DNA of 64,000 nt from the NCBI GenBank assembly GCA_026545765.1, contig CM048841.1, positions 67,640,217 through 67,704,216 on the forward strand, given 5' to 3'. Both the position numbers and the translations under genes were made by a program. The notes under the pieces were generated by a model that saw only the letters and a program-made list of their open reading frames with translations, was not told the DNA's origin and did not search any database. This stretch comes from Plantago major. Lineage: Eukaryota; Streptophyta; Magnoliopsida; Lamiales; Plantaginaceae. Shown here piece by piece: positions 50,647 through 61,536 of the stretch (its first letter is position 1; the number at the start of each line of letters is the position of its first letter).

Positions 50647-52516
50647 CTAAGAATAATCGGGAGGATAATCGGGAGGAGGCGGTGGGTGAGACTGGGAAGA
50701 GCTACTGAACATCTGGGTCAAAGCGTCCATCCGCTGGGCCATACGAGCCTGTTCCTCAAGCACTTGCTCGTAAGCTGCCTTGGTCGCAGCTATTTCCTGT
50801 TGGAGAGGAGTCATCATCTCGTTAACCTGCTGCTGCGTGTAGAGGTTAGATCGCGATCCTGATCCCTGGGACACTGAAAAGCTACCAGAACTCATGGAAG
50901 GGCCCAAACTTCCCAATCCATACATTCGACCCTTGCTGTCCATTGGGTTGACCTCGAAGAAGATCTGGTCTTGCTCTTCAATTGACAGCTCATGACCGTC
51001 GATCATCCTCTCGACCTCACTCTGCAATTGTTGGTTGCATACGAAATGAGATGCAATTTTAGGAATCACTTTAAAATACTCAAATACACATGTTAACCTT
51101 AAGAAAGAAACGTACCGCAATACGCTCGGCCCTCATGTCAGTCCATATGCCATTCTTCAGCTTAGCCTTCTTGAAGTGGTACAGAGCACTCTTCGGCTGT
51201 CCTCTATTGGCCTAAAAAAACATATGTGCAAACAAGTAGTTAGTTGATTGAAATGAAAGCTAAAAACTGTTATGTATCATATTCCAAGTCATAAACAACA
51301 TATTTACTAACCTCCATCACGTGATCTGTAACAACAGCTCGCGACCCATAGTGATGTCTGGCAGTGCATTATCATGCGGCTCGCATAAACGGTTTTGTCT
51401 GTTCTTGTACGCTTGATCCTGGACGAAGGGATCATTCCAGTACGTCAACCACAGTGCCCACTCGTCATCCCCCACCCAAGTTGGCTGCCTGCGTGTCTCC
51501 TTCATTTTGTAGACCATTTTCTTGTAGATGTCGGACCCTAAAGTCTCGAAAACGGTGTACAACTGGGACACCAGCGCATTGGGAATGAAATAGTCCTTCT
51601 ACAACAATTCCATTCAAAGTAAAAATTACACAAGTATAAAGAAAGATAACAATTTAAATATAACACTCAAATGAAACTGAAATGTAGTAGTCCTACAACA
51701 ATTCAATTCAGTGGCTAACATACCACTCAAACAACACAACAAGTTCATAAATGGTGACTAACACATCAAAACAAGCTCAGTGGCTAACATACCACTCAAA
51801 TTGTCCTAAAATTGACTAACACAATGGTGACTAACATATCACCCAAGTTCAGTGGCTAACATACCACTCAAACAACACAACAAGTTCATAAATGGTGACT
51901 AACACATCAAAACAAGCTTAGTGGCTAACATACCACTCACAGATATAGTGGCTAACATACCACACACATTAACACAATGATTAAAAGAACAAATAAAGCA
52001 TTCATTGTAACATTTAAGCTTACGCGCAGTTCGTCGAAGTAAAAGTGCTTCATCCGGTCCGGGACGTTTGACCACTTCTCGCCTCCCTGTCCCGGCATCT
52101 CCCGCCTCCCCCTGAAGATTTTGCCTAGTTTGTCCGAGGCATCCGGAGGCCAAAACCTGTTATCAATGAGACAAAACAAGAAACAAATATTCATTAGTAA
52201 AATCATGTAACATATATTTATCTTAAGTGTATGTTCTACAACTCCATAATACGTACTTGTTCCTGCCATTGGGGAACAACACCCGTTTCCTCTGAAATGT
52301 AGCACCGTCAAGTACGGACACCCGTCAGAGGGGTAGTCACCAGGAGCAGAAGCCGTGTAGGCCGGTGGAGTCTCTGGTACCTGAGTGCAGTCTTGCTCCC
52401 CCAATGTCGTATCCAACGAGAGGACTACCATGACTAGCTGGGGTACTACTAGAACCCGCTGGACTAGCACCCCTAAACCCGGGAGGAAGGTATGTGGACT
52501 TCCTTTGGCGCGGCAT
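50647..52516 (-). pseudogene. TNPA-like gene of CACTA copy 3, few frameshifts
   Basis: Exon pieces in order on the minus strand: MPRQRKSTYLPPGFRGASPA (from 52516), DYPSDGCPYL (shifted frame, about 52330), FWPPDASDKLGKIFRGRREM (about 52155-52025), SQLYTVFETLGSDIYKKMVY with EWALWLTYWNDPFVQDQAYK (51600-51320), GQPKSALYHFKKAKLKNGIW (about 51210-51120), and an open last exon to 50647 (EEQDQIFFEVNPMDSKGRMY, PPPPPDYPPDYS). At least two one-base shifts fall in exon 1, and one lies near the end of exon 3 (about 51360). Otherwise the exon plan equals that of copy 2. Confidence 0.82.
51700..51965 (-). repeat. minisatellite of copy 3, same family as 49537-49880
   Basis: Repeated GTGGCTAACATACCACTC and GGTGACTAACA blocks, reverse complements of the units in copy 2, fill the corresponding intron of the nested element. 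Spacing is less regular than in copy 2. Confidence 0.85.
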
Positions 52517-54986
52517 CTGCAAATAAGAAATTGCAAGAAAAAATGAGTTAGTAAAGAATGTGTTTCTTATAACATGCATTTTACGTTAACATAATCACCA
52601 ACTAGTCTCAAAACACTTAATTAAATCTTGATAATCTAGTGTATATATACGAATTTATCGAATCAAAATTACTACGTACTTACAAACATCCTAACATTAT
52701 ACTAATTAACAATACAAATTCACAATCAATATATCAATTGCACAAAGTTAACTAGCTAGTATACTATAGCTCCCATAAACATACAATTGATCTAATTAGT
52801 CGAAATTAACAAAATTCCCAATTTTGACAACAAGTAAGGGTTCCAAAACACTCAACTAAATCATTCTAATCCTACTACATATACGAAAATATCAAATTAA
52901 CAACCCTACATACTTCCAAACATCTTAACATTATACTAAAAATCCAAATTCACAATCAATATATCAATTGAACATCTCAAAGTTAACACACTACGTAATA
53001 TAAGCTTAACTAACTACTACATACTTACAATAAACATGCAATTGCTCAAATTAGTCGAAATTAACAAAATCCCCAAATTTGGCAAAGTTAGGGTTTTAGC
53101 CAAAATACCTTCGATTTAGTTGAAAAAAGATGAAATTTGTTGACCACACGAGCTCCTTGTCCCACAGGCTTCGAGAAGACTCCGAAATTGGCCGGAACGG
53201 TCGAGATTTGGCCGGAAAGAGAGATTTGGCGAATGAAGAAATGAAGAGAAGAAACGCGCAGAAATGGTTCTGCTGGAGACGAAGGCCAATAGTATATTGA
53301 TTTTAGCGACGGATCGCTATCCGTCGCTATTTAGCAACGGATCGAGATCCGTCGCTATTTACAATTTTAATTTTTTTTCTGTTTTTTTTTTAATCCGGTC
53401 AACTTATTTAGGGACGGATTTAATATCCGTCCCTAAATAGCGACGGATTTTTTTATCCGTCGCTATTTGGCGACGGAAAAACATCCGTCGCTAAAATTAG
53501 CGATTCGTCGCTAAATAGCGACGGAATATATCTGTCGCTATCTTCCGTCGCTAAATGCCGGATTTCTTGTAGTGTTGGGGACGAAGAGTGGGCTATGTGG
53601 CATGAGTATTGGAGCATTAATCACGTCGAGGATCAGTCCTACAAGAACAGGCAGAACCGGCTGACTGAGCCGCGAGATGGCAAGGGCTCTTCCAGGCACC
53701 ACTACGGGTCACGAGCTGTTGTCACTGATCGCCAGATGTTGGTAAGGATATATGTGTGCTTTCATTTATACCAATTTACCACTTGTTTGCATTCCTACCA
53801 ACTTACTAACTACTTGTTGCAATATATAATGTTCTTTAGCTGAACCTGAACCAACCCAAGACTTGCCTAGAGCAAATGAAGATGGGGAAGTTCAAGAACG
53901 GCGTTTGGGTGGACCAGAAGTCCGAGCTTATTGCGGTATGTGTATTTGCTAAGTGTTACAGTTGTATATGCATGTGTATTATAAATTAAATATGAAATTG
54001 TAGCTCATTTCGTATACACTTGACTATTACAGAGTGAGGTGGAGCGGATCATTGCGGAGAGGCTGCTCGAGGGTGAGGAGTTGTCCGTGGAAGAACAAGA
54101 CCGGATCTTTCTACAGGTCAACCCACACGACAACAAGGGTCGGGTTTATGGTCTTGGTAGTTATGGCGAGACACTGACACAGAGCTTCTCCGTGTCCCAG
54201 CAGCAATCTCAGGGACATGGTGGTGTTTACACACACGGGCAGGTCGAGCAAATGGTGAATCAAGCTGTGACTCCTCTCCAGACTGAGATTGGAAATCTCA
54301 GGGATGAGCAGGCTCGTATGAATCAGAGGATGGAAGAGCTGTGCCGCTTGTATATGAGCGTAATAACCCTACTGCCTTAGTGATGTTATGATGTTTTGGA
54401 TAATATGCTACTTTTTACTTTGTTGGATATTTGGATTTATATTCGGATATGTATACTTTATTTTGGATAATTTATTTTTTGGACGAATCGTTGTTGTTAA
54501 TTAATGCAATTTCCCCTTTGTGACATATCACTATTATATTGGTTGGAAAAACATGTTTTTAAATTATAAAATAATTTAATTTTTTTTAAAAAAATAGTAG
54601 TTTAGCGACGAATAATTATCCGTCGCTAAACTACGAATTAGGGCTAGAATGCCCTAATTCGTTGTTTAGCGACGGATAACTAATTAGGGTAGCACTCCCT
54701 AATTCGTAGTTTAGCGACGGATAATTATCCGTCGCTAAACAACGAATTAGGGCGTCCTAGCCCTAATTCGATTAGAGACGGATAATTATCCGTCTCTAAT
54801 GGCGACGGAGGGTCAACGCCCTATCCGTCGCCACATCCGTGGCTATTAGCGACGGATAAAAATCCGTCGCTAATACGCCTTAGAGACGCCCGTCTTCTAT
54901 CCGTCGCTAAGGCCTTAGCGACGGATCGGCAGGGGGTTTAGCGATGGATAATTCCGTCGCTAAACCCCTATATTCTTGTAGTGAAA

Positions 54987-56300
54987 TATAGTTAAGAACA
55001 TTATACCCTAGGTCATTACTCATATACCTAATAACATTTTACTCAAATAGTTCATAACACTGTCAACATAATTAAGAACATTATACTCTATACATCATTC
55101 ATATAAATAAGAACATTACACAAATAGTTAAGAACATTACACAAATATGGAAAAATATTTCTCAGAATCGTAATATATGGAGTGTCACACATATGAATAT
55201 GTAAGAACATTGTTTTGATATAAAATAGACAATATAAGCTAATACATTGTCTTTTCTTTTATCACATTTAGAGTTTCCTCAGTTCTTCATTTGCCTCGTC
55301 AACTATGTCATTGGTTGCATTGTTATCTCCATCATTTTATGCTCATCTTCTCCGTACAATGTCCTTCTCCAGTTGATCCCAAATCTGACGTTGATGAGAA
55401 CATAATAGTTAAATACAGGAACATAGGTTATATAAGTGATAACATTGATTATATAAGCACTAACATCGGAGATATAACCAATAACATTTATTTCCCAACC
55501 TAAATGAGAAGATAGTTATAACATTTTGCATATGGAATAATAATGAAAACATTACAGGCATTTTCCAGGAACGTTATAGTCATAACTCAGAACATTTCAT
55601 ATATATTTTCTAATATTAATGGCATGATACTTAACTTTGTAGTCATGCAGTTCCATAAACATTGTAGCCATATGTTGAGAACATAACAGAAATAACGTAC
55701 AACATTGTAGAAAACAAATAGAACATTGATGTAACAACGTACACTGCACATTTGCGAAAACATTACATTGATACATATAGAACATTACACAAATAACGTA
55801 GAACATTGTAGACAACACATAACACATTGATGTAACACTACACACAACACATTTACGAAAACATTACAGAGATACGTTAATTATAACATTACACGAATAA
55901 CGTAGAACATTGTAGACAACACATAACACATATTATTAGCAACATTACACGTATTACATGCTCCATATCACATATAACATTACATACATAAGACACAACA
56001 TTGTACAAATTAGCTAAAACATTTGAACGGTTTTCTACGCGATTTTTTTCAGATCTGTTTTCAAATTTCAACTTCTATTGTGAAAAAATTCATTCATCAA
56101 TTAATATTTGGATCAAAACATTGTTAAAACTTAAATACGAGCATATTTTGAGTAGATCGGTGGATAAACAACCAAATCATAGTAGAAACACCAATTTTTA
56201 AGCATATTTTTATGTACTCTGTTTAGTTGAACATCCTACATATAAGCAAGAACATTACAGAAATAAGCCAAAACATAACACATATTAGCTAGAACACTTG
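54987..56300. repeat. degenerate GAACATTAC array, right of CACTA copy 2
   Basis: Dozens of imperfect units around AGAACATTACACAAATA continue the array seen at 43740-44103. Variants with ACATTGTAGACAACACATAA form a higher-order pattern (55800, 55905). The open frames here are too repetitive and short to be genes. Confidence 0.75.
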
Positions 56301-56983
56301 AAACAAAAATTATGCGATTTTCAGATCTGATTCGAAATTTCAACTACAATTGCAAAATAAACACCGATTTTACATAAATTATGTCGAGATCTAGTTGTTC
56401 GTACCTTCATGATGTTATTTCCGGTGAGATCGGGCCATTTTTTAGCTTTTTCCGGTGAGTTCGAGCTTTTTCCGAGCTTGATTACATAGAAACCACGTCG
56501 AGATAGAGGTTTTCGAGTTGTTTTCCGGTGGTTTCCGACGATTTCGAGCTGTTTCCGGTGAGAGAGTGGATTTCTAGAGAGATAATTTTTGCTTGTTATG
56601 TTTTCTAGGGTTTTGAAGAGAATTATGAGGAATGTGGGTTGGGTTGTGCTATATATAGTTACCCGTATACCCGTTTACAAAGACCCACCTTCTGGCCCTT
56701 GGTTGGGTTGGGGTGTTTTTGTAGTTGCCTTTTTGTTTGGTGCTTATATATAATTAATGAAAGTATGTCTTTCTAGTCTTTCTCTAGGGATGGTCTCTCC
56801 TAAGACCACCTCAAATTTAAATGGAAAAGAATATCAATTAGACTTAATTGCAATTTACATGTTTCATTTTACTACACATTTGACTCAAATATTTTATAAC
56901 TTACAAAAATAACCCAAAAATATTTTTAAATAATCCATATAATTTCATAACTCACATAATTAACCCACAAAATAATTTTTCAT
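56301..56983. other. right flank of the GAACATTAC element
   Basis: A stretch with repeated TTTCCGGTGA / CGAGCTTTTTCCG motifs (56418-56560) reads like a non-coding 5' leader on the minus strand, and ends near a CCCGTATACCCG segment at 56660. Together with the arrays on both sides of CACTA copy 2 it probably belongs to one older repeat of about 2-3 kb. I could not find its ends. Confidence 0.35.
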
Positions 56984-57009
56984 TTAAAAAAAAATAAAAA
57001 AAAAACTCC

Positions 57010-57300
57010 CTTCCCTCACCGCCTCGTTGAAGCTCCGACAAAGTTCACGGGAAGCTCCGATCTGGAGCTTCCCAGTGGAAGCTCTGTGATAGAGCTTCCG
57101 CCATGGAAGCTCTGTAAGAGCCTCCATTGATGGAAGCTCTTTAGAGCTTCTGCGATGGAAGTTCTGTGACGGAGCTTCCATGGCGATGGAAGTTCTGTGA
57201 CGGAGCTTCCATGGCGATGGAAGCTCAGAGCGTCCATGGCGATGGAAGCTCAGAGCTTCCATGGCGGAAGCTCCATACCGGAAATTCCCATGAAATTCTT
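57010..57300. repeat. tandem palindromic GGAAGCTC/GAGCTTCC repeat
   Basis: Units of about 30 bp built on GAGCTTCCATGGCGATGGAAG and shorter forms recur roughly ten times, and each unit is itself partly palindromic (GGAAGCTC...GAGCTTCC). The GC content is far above the surrounding AT-rich DNA. Open frames exist on both strands (e.g. minus strand 57517-56984), but their content is only the repeat translated. Confidence 0.8.
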
Positions 57301-58278
57301 CGGTTTTTGGGATGTGGTGTGCGAGTGGTGGTGGTGGGGAAGAAGATGGATGAAGCAGGGTAAGAATTTTAATAAGTAAAATATTTAGTGATTTATTTAT
57401 AAGAATATGAAATTGTTGGGGCTTACTTTGCAATGAAATAAAATTAATAATTATGAAATTATAAAAAAAGATAAAAAATGTGAAAAAGTTGACTTTTGGG
57501 GTAGTTGTAATGCTCAAATTAGACCTTTGTTAATTTTAGACTAATCTGTAATACTCGCCAATGTAGGGAAGAAATTGAAAAAGGGACATATTTAAGGGGT
57601 AATTTATGTAATTTTCCTCTTAATTTTTGGTATATCGGGATTCCCGGGTTGAATTGACCACGGACAAGCTGTAGCTCGGATCAACTATGGAATACGTGAC
57701 ACCTATAGGCCCAATAAAATATTTGTTTGGCCTTGGAGCCGGTTACACACCTATTTATTATTTAAAAGTGCCGTTAGGCTTGTATTTCTACGGGCCTGGT
57801 CGGGCGGGCCGGTCAATGAATGGGCCCATTAACGTAGGGTTAAAATAAAGCTTGAAGTAATGGGTTGTAATTTTGGTTGGTAATAATTTTGAGCAATCAA
57901 CATCTCTTATACTCATATCTTGTGTTACAACAAGCATTTTAATGCTTCAAATAAAATAAATTCTATTACAAAGCAATTCTGATCTAGCCGGATCAGGCGC
58001 CATTGATGATAAGCAACAAGGAATGAAATCGGCCTCTCATTATTTAGGGTAAACATCCATACAAACACAATCTTTCAGACATTCTGGTCGTCATGTCGTA
58101 TTATTCCTTCACCAAAACCTTTTGCCTAATAAATTCCTACTACATGGTCATATCCATCCAAAAGATCATGAAAAAAATGAACAAAACGGTAGAAACTCAA
58201 CAACACTTGAGCCAAGTAGTAGGTTACGTAAAAAGACACTAAAAACCACACATCTGGCATGGGTCGTAGCCTCATAGC
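57301..58278. other. intergenic region downstream of the second PLAT gene
   Basis: Nothing gene-like is visible. A GGGCCGGTC-rich stretch at 57790-57830 and a TTAAGGGG segment near 57595 could be parts of repeats. The last 200 bases should include the 3' UTR of the PLAT gene. Confidence 0.35.
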
Positions 58279-61200
58279 TTACATCACGGCGACCTTAGGC
58301 TGCAACTCCGAACCGTTTATCAAACTTTTCTTACTTTCCGATGAACATTCATCCCTAACAGCCGTAAGTTCATATGGTGAGGCATCTGTAGCCAACCACT
58401 GCTCCACGGTGAACTGCCTCTGCGCGCACTGCTTGTGCACCCCTGTGGTGGTTACCTCAACATAGTTACAATACCATCCGTGACCTGAACCGGTCCCATC
58501 AGACGTGAGGTTCATTTTACAGGCCGGTCCAGTCAAACATGGGCCTCTCCCACTAAAGATGTCCAAATTTCCTCGCTCGAAGTAGTTGTAGCCCGAGCCC
58601 ATAAGCCCTCCCCAAGACTCGAGGTTGTTGATCCGGATCCCATATCCATCGGCATCGTAAAGGGTTAGAGAAATAATAGAGTCGGTTCCACCCTTTATGA
58701 TTGATCCAGTCCTTATATATACTGAATACACACAATCTGGATCATCCTGTTGGCACACAAATAATAATTACTCCCTTCTTAATATGAAGAACTTTTTGTG
58801 ATAACTTCGGAGAGACAAGATCAAACATCACATGTTTTGTTACAGACATCACTTGACATCACATGTTTAGAATTGCAGATAATGCAATTATAATGCAGGT
58901 TTAGCATACACACGATGTTTCAAGTTTTTTTTTTTTGAAACAGCAAATTTTTATTAATTATAAGAGTCATGAAGAGCACAAGGAATGCTCAAAAACGTAA
59001 TTACATGGTCAATTGACCGAATCCAACACCGAAGTCCAAACCAATACAACTATGAACCTCCAAAAGATTTTACACGATCTTTCAAGTTATTCATATGATG
59101 TTTGTAATTAAATATGTGATCGATGTTGATCTGGTCTCTCCGAGAGACAGTCCTTGCAAAAGTTTGTATTATATATTTACCCTTCTAGGACTTTTTAAAT
59201 GCTAGGGGCGTAACCACTAGTACATAGGATTAACCACCACACATGAACTCCACACATTCTATTAGGTGTACCGGTACTTACACCACTAGCATCTAAAACA
59301 CTCCCTTGGATGGAAAAATTGAGAAAACACGTACACAGTGGCAGTCAAACTTTCTAACATTAATTTTCTTTATTTGACCAACTCTCCCAGGATACACACT
59401 TTGTAAAAGGGAGTAGAAATACGAATAAACATTTTTGTTACAGTCATAAACATCAAGGATTTTATTAAAAAATTCTGTTTTAACTATACTTAAAATTAAA
59501 AATGACATAAGATGTTTATTTATAAAATGTTATTGTCACTCCCATTAATTAATTATTATGTTAGATATATGTCGGTAACTACTATGAATATATATCATTT
59601 ATAACAAACCTAACCTATGGGGGATTAGGTTGACTATATCCATCACAATAATTTATCACACAAAAAATCGTCACCACCATCGTAGTTCATGAAACTATTT
59701 TGATTGTAAATTTGTTATATATGTGAATATTTAGTTTAGTTGGTAGTTTATAAGCTTGCCGAGTAATGAGCCTTTTAATGTAGCATATTAAAAAAAAAAT
59801 GAGTTAGATTAATTTGTTTTGATATACTACTTTTATAAAATCATTTAACTTATCGATTAAAATTAATTTACTAAACAATTCTAAACAATCAACTACTTTA
59901 TCACAATGATGTTCTAACTAAAGACTTATATTGACTGTTTGGTAGATGACAAAAAAAATTCTATTGGTCACTATTCACGAGTTTTAACGTTGCCATATAA
60001 CGGGTAAAATTCATTTTTGGTACTCTACGGTGATACATTTTCGATTTTGATACTCCAGAGTGGCCGCGTCCAATTTAGGTACTATTTATCAATAACTATT
60101 TATAATTTAGGTACTAAATGTAAATTAGATAGTGGGTGTGCAAATCAGTACAAAGTTACAATTAACCTAACTCCAATTTCACGTGAATTCGATTAATTGA
60201 AAGTCGATTGAAACAAAATTGATGAAAAAGCCTACAAAAAATAATATGCCGAGGAAGAATTTGACGCTTGTGAGTGGGACGAAGTCCACGATATCTTGCG
60301 AATGGTTAATTTTCTATGTCTATCTTTCAGCGTTTGACATTCGCTCGAACGTTAATGCGACCGTGCACATCATAAATCCAATTAGTACCTAAATTGTACA
60401 TAGTTATTGATAATTAATACCTAAATTGAACGCGACCACTCTATAGTACCAAAATCGAAAATGTTCACGCTGGAGTATCAAAAATGGATTTTACCCTCAT
60501 ATAACTAAAAAAACACACGGTTAAGTCACTATTGTACTAACATAAAATGGAGTTATTATTCATGTTGTCGCATGTGGTTTTGGGCTGGTCATGGAAAGTC
60601 CCTTGTTATAGATTTGGGCTGGACCCTTGGTGTTTCAACTTGTATGCATTTGGTTCGGATAGTAGGAAAGGTTTAAGCTTGTTTTTGGCAAAGATGATGT
60701 ATATTTCTAGTTTTGTATTTCGAGACTCTCTTATGCTTCGTAAATGCTTGGATTTTAATATATTTTGTTGTTTGGAAAAAAAAATCATCTGTAAAAGATT
60801 TGTTTAAATCGGTTCTATTAAACTATTATGACAAACAAACGGTCCGGTAATATTTTTGGCCATGATATGGTCACTTTTAGTACCTATAAAGGCGGTAATC
60901 AGGACACTTTACTCCTAACAGAAAGAGTTTTGCAAAAACAAGCTGTAAAATTGGTTTGATTGGCAATTGAATGGCCAATCTCATCAATTATACGAAGCAA
61001 CCAGTTTTATCATGTTGTAAAACAGTTTTCCACAAGATTTTATATATTTCTTAATTCAATATAAATTGAAAGAGTGAAAGTTATGATTTGAGTACAATTT
61101 GCAGCATGAGTTATTATCAGTACCCTTGCAATGTTACCAGAATCCCATATAGTACATAAACACATTAGTGATTATCGATATTCTATACCAATCCCAAAAT

Positions 61201-61536
61201 GGCATGGAACATCGTCGATCACAATGCATTACTAACTCTTAAACAAAGGGTTTTAGGCTCTGTTCTCTCTTAGTTATATTTTATACTACAATTCAGTTCA
61301 GAAAATTACAGTTGAAAAGAACAACAGAGCCTTAATTAATTCAAATAAAAACCGATACAGCTATAATGAAGATAATCACAATATTTACGACATCATCAAT
61401 AGAAATTAAATCAAAAGCACTAAAATACAAAACATAAATTAATCAGATGGATTATCGAACAAAAACGTACCGATCTGCAAATGGTAAAGATGGATAGGAG
61501 GATGAAGAGATGGAAGAGATTGCTGACCACTACCAT
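58279..61536 (-). CDS. secreted PLAT-domain protein, 2 exons with a 2.7-kb intron (177 aa)
   Basis: Exon 1 (61471-61536, 66 bp) encodes signal peptide MVVVSNLFHLFILLSIFTIC plus RS. Exon 2 (58279-58746) begins DDPDCVYSVYIRTGSI and carries one PLAT domain: KGGTDSIISLTLYDADG, NLDIFSGRGPCLTGPACKMN, GWYCNYVEVTTTG, FTVEQWLATDASPYELTAVR, then a short tail NGSELQPKVAVM. It is the same layout as the neighbour at 40275-40864 (identical first-exon length, phase-0 intron, exon 1 ending TTTGCAGATCG), so the two are paralogues. It keeps the full family length. The role is inferred from the family: secretory/ER PLAT proteins that respond to abiotic stress. The intron is 2.7 kb because of inserted repeats (60002-60496, 61256-61331). 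Confidence 0.92.
60002..60496. mobile_element. Mutator-like MITE (495 bp) in the intron of the second PLAT gene
   Basis: Ends GGGTAAAATTCATTTTTGG and (complement) GGGTAAAATCCATTTTTGA extend as inverted repeats for over 100 bases (shared TTTTCGATTTTG, CAATTTAGGTA and TATCAATAACTAT). Flanking 9-bp duplications CCATATAAC (59993-60001) and TCATATAAC (60497-60505) differ at one base. There is no coding content. Confidence 0.8.
61256..61331. mobile_element. tiny Tourist-like MITE (76 bp)
   Basis: GGCTCTGTT and AACAGAGCC form the ends, flanked by TTA on both sides (61253-61255 and 61332-61334). The interior is partly self-complementary. Size and TTA target suit a Tourist/Harbinger-type MITE or its remnant. 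It lies about 140 bp from the PLAT first exon. Confidence 0.6.

Larger units (their letters stand above)
50076..53574 (-). mobile_element. CACTA transposon copy 3 (3.5 kb), nested in copy 2 in opposite orientation
   Basis: Ends CACTACAAAAAAAACGAG and GATTTCTTGTAGTG are flanked by the exact duplication TTG (50073-50075 and 53575-53577). Subterminal GCGACGGAT/ATCCGTCGC arrays occupy 50095-50450 and 53290-53565. Its only gene is a TNPA-like gene on the minus strand (50647-52516). It has no TNP2 sequence, so like copy 1 it would depend on transposase supplied elsewhere. The exact target duplication and the clean interruption of an otherwise open frame point to a comparatively recent insertion. 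Confidence 0.95.
48949..54380 (+). pseudogene. TNPA-like (Ptta/En/Spm) gene of CACTA copy 2, interrupted only by a nested transposon
   Basis: Exons: 48949-49208, 49321-49453, 49934-50075 continued at 53578-53741, 53840-53935, 54033-54380. Leaving out the nested element and one TTG duplication, phases agree and the frame is open for 380 codons from MPRQRKCSYQ to VITLLP. Landmarks: LWPPQSSDDLHEIFKLRREL, HFYFDELR, IPQMWPVFESLGSDLY, EWAMWHEYWSINHVEDQSYK, EEQDRIFLQVNPHDNKGRVY and a C-terminal coiled-coil with repeated EQ/ERM motifs. In the family this protein binds subterminal repeats and regulates or assists transposition. It stands out as intact beside a ruined transposase gene. Confidence 0.88.
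44104..54983 (+). mobile_element. CACTA transposon copy 2 (10.9 kb including a nested copy)
   Basis: Ends CACTACAAGAAAGCC and ATTCTTGTAGTG are flanked by the exact 3-bp duplication AAA (44101-44103 and 54984-54986). Subterminal arrays of TAGCGACGGATA/TATCCGTCGCTA lie at 44138-44390 and 54600-54965. Both genes of a CACTA element are present in the normal order on the plus strand: TNP2-like transposase (45313-48657, decayed) and TNPA-like gene (48949-54380). A second CACTA element of 3.5 kb (50076-53574) sits in the TNPA-like gene. Without it the element would be about 7.4 kb. Sequence similarity of ends and second gene places all four copies here in one family. Confidence 0.94.

Noticed and set aside
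51952..52536. 194-codon minus-strand frame
   Set aside because: It is a mix of shifted exon and intron of the nested TNPA-like gene; homology to the copy 2 gene shows the true exon borders.
56984..57517. 177-codon minus-strand frame with repeated SFHRHG and ELPSPWK motifs
   Set aside because: It is the palindromic tandem repeat translated; the complementary strand is also open, as expected for such a repeat.
60547..60807. 86-codon plus-strand frame (MELLFMLSHVVLGWSW)
   Set aside because: It lies inside the long PLAT intron with no family resemblance, ribosome context or splice support.
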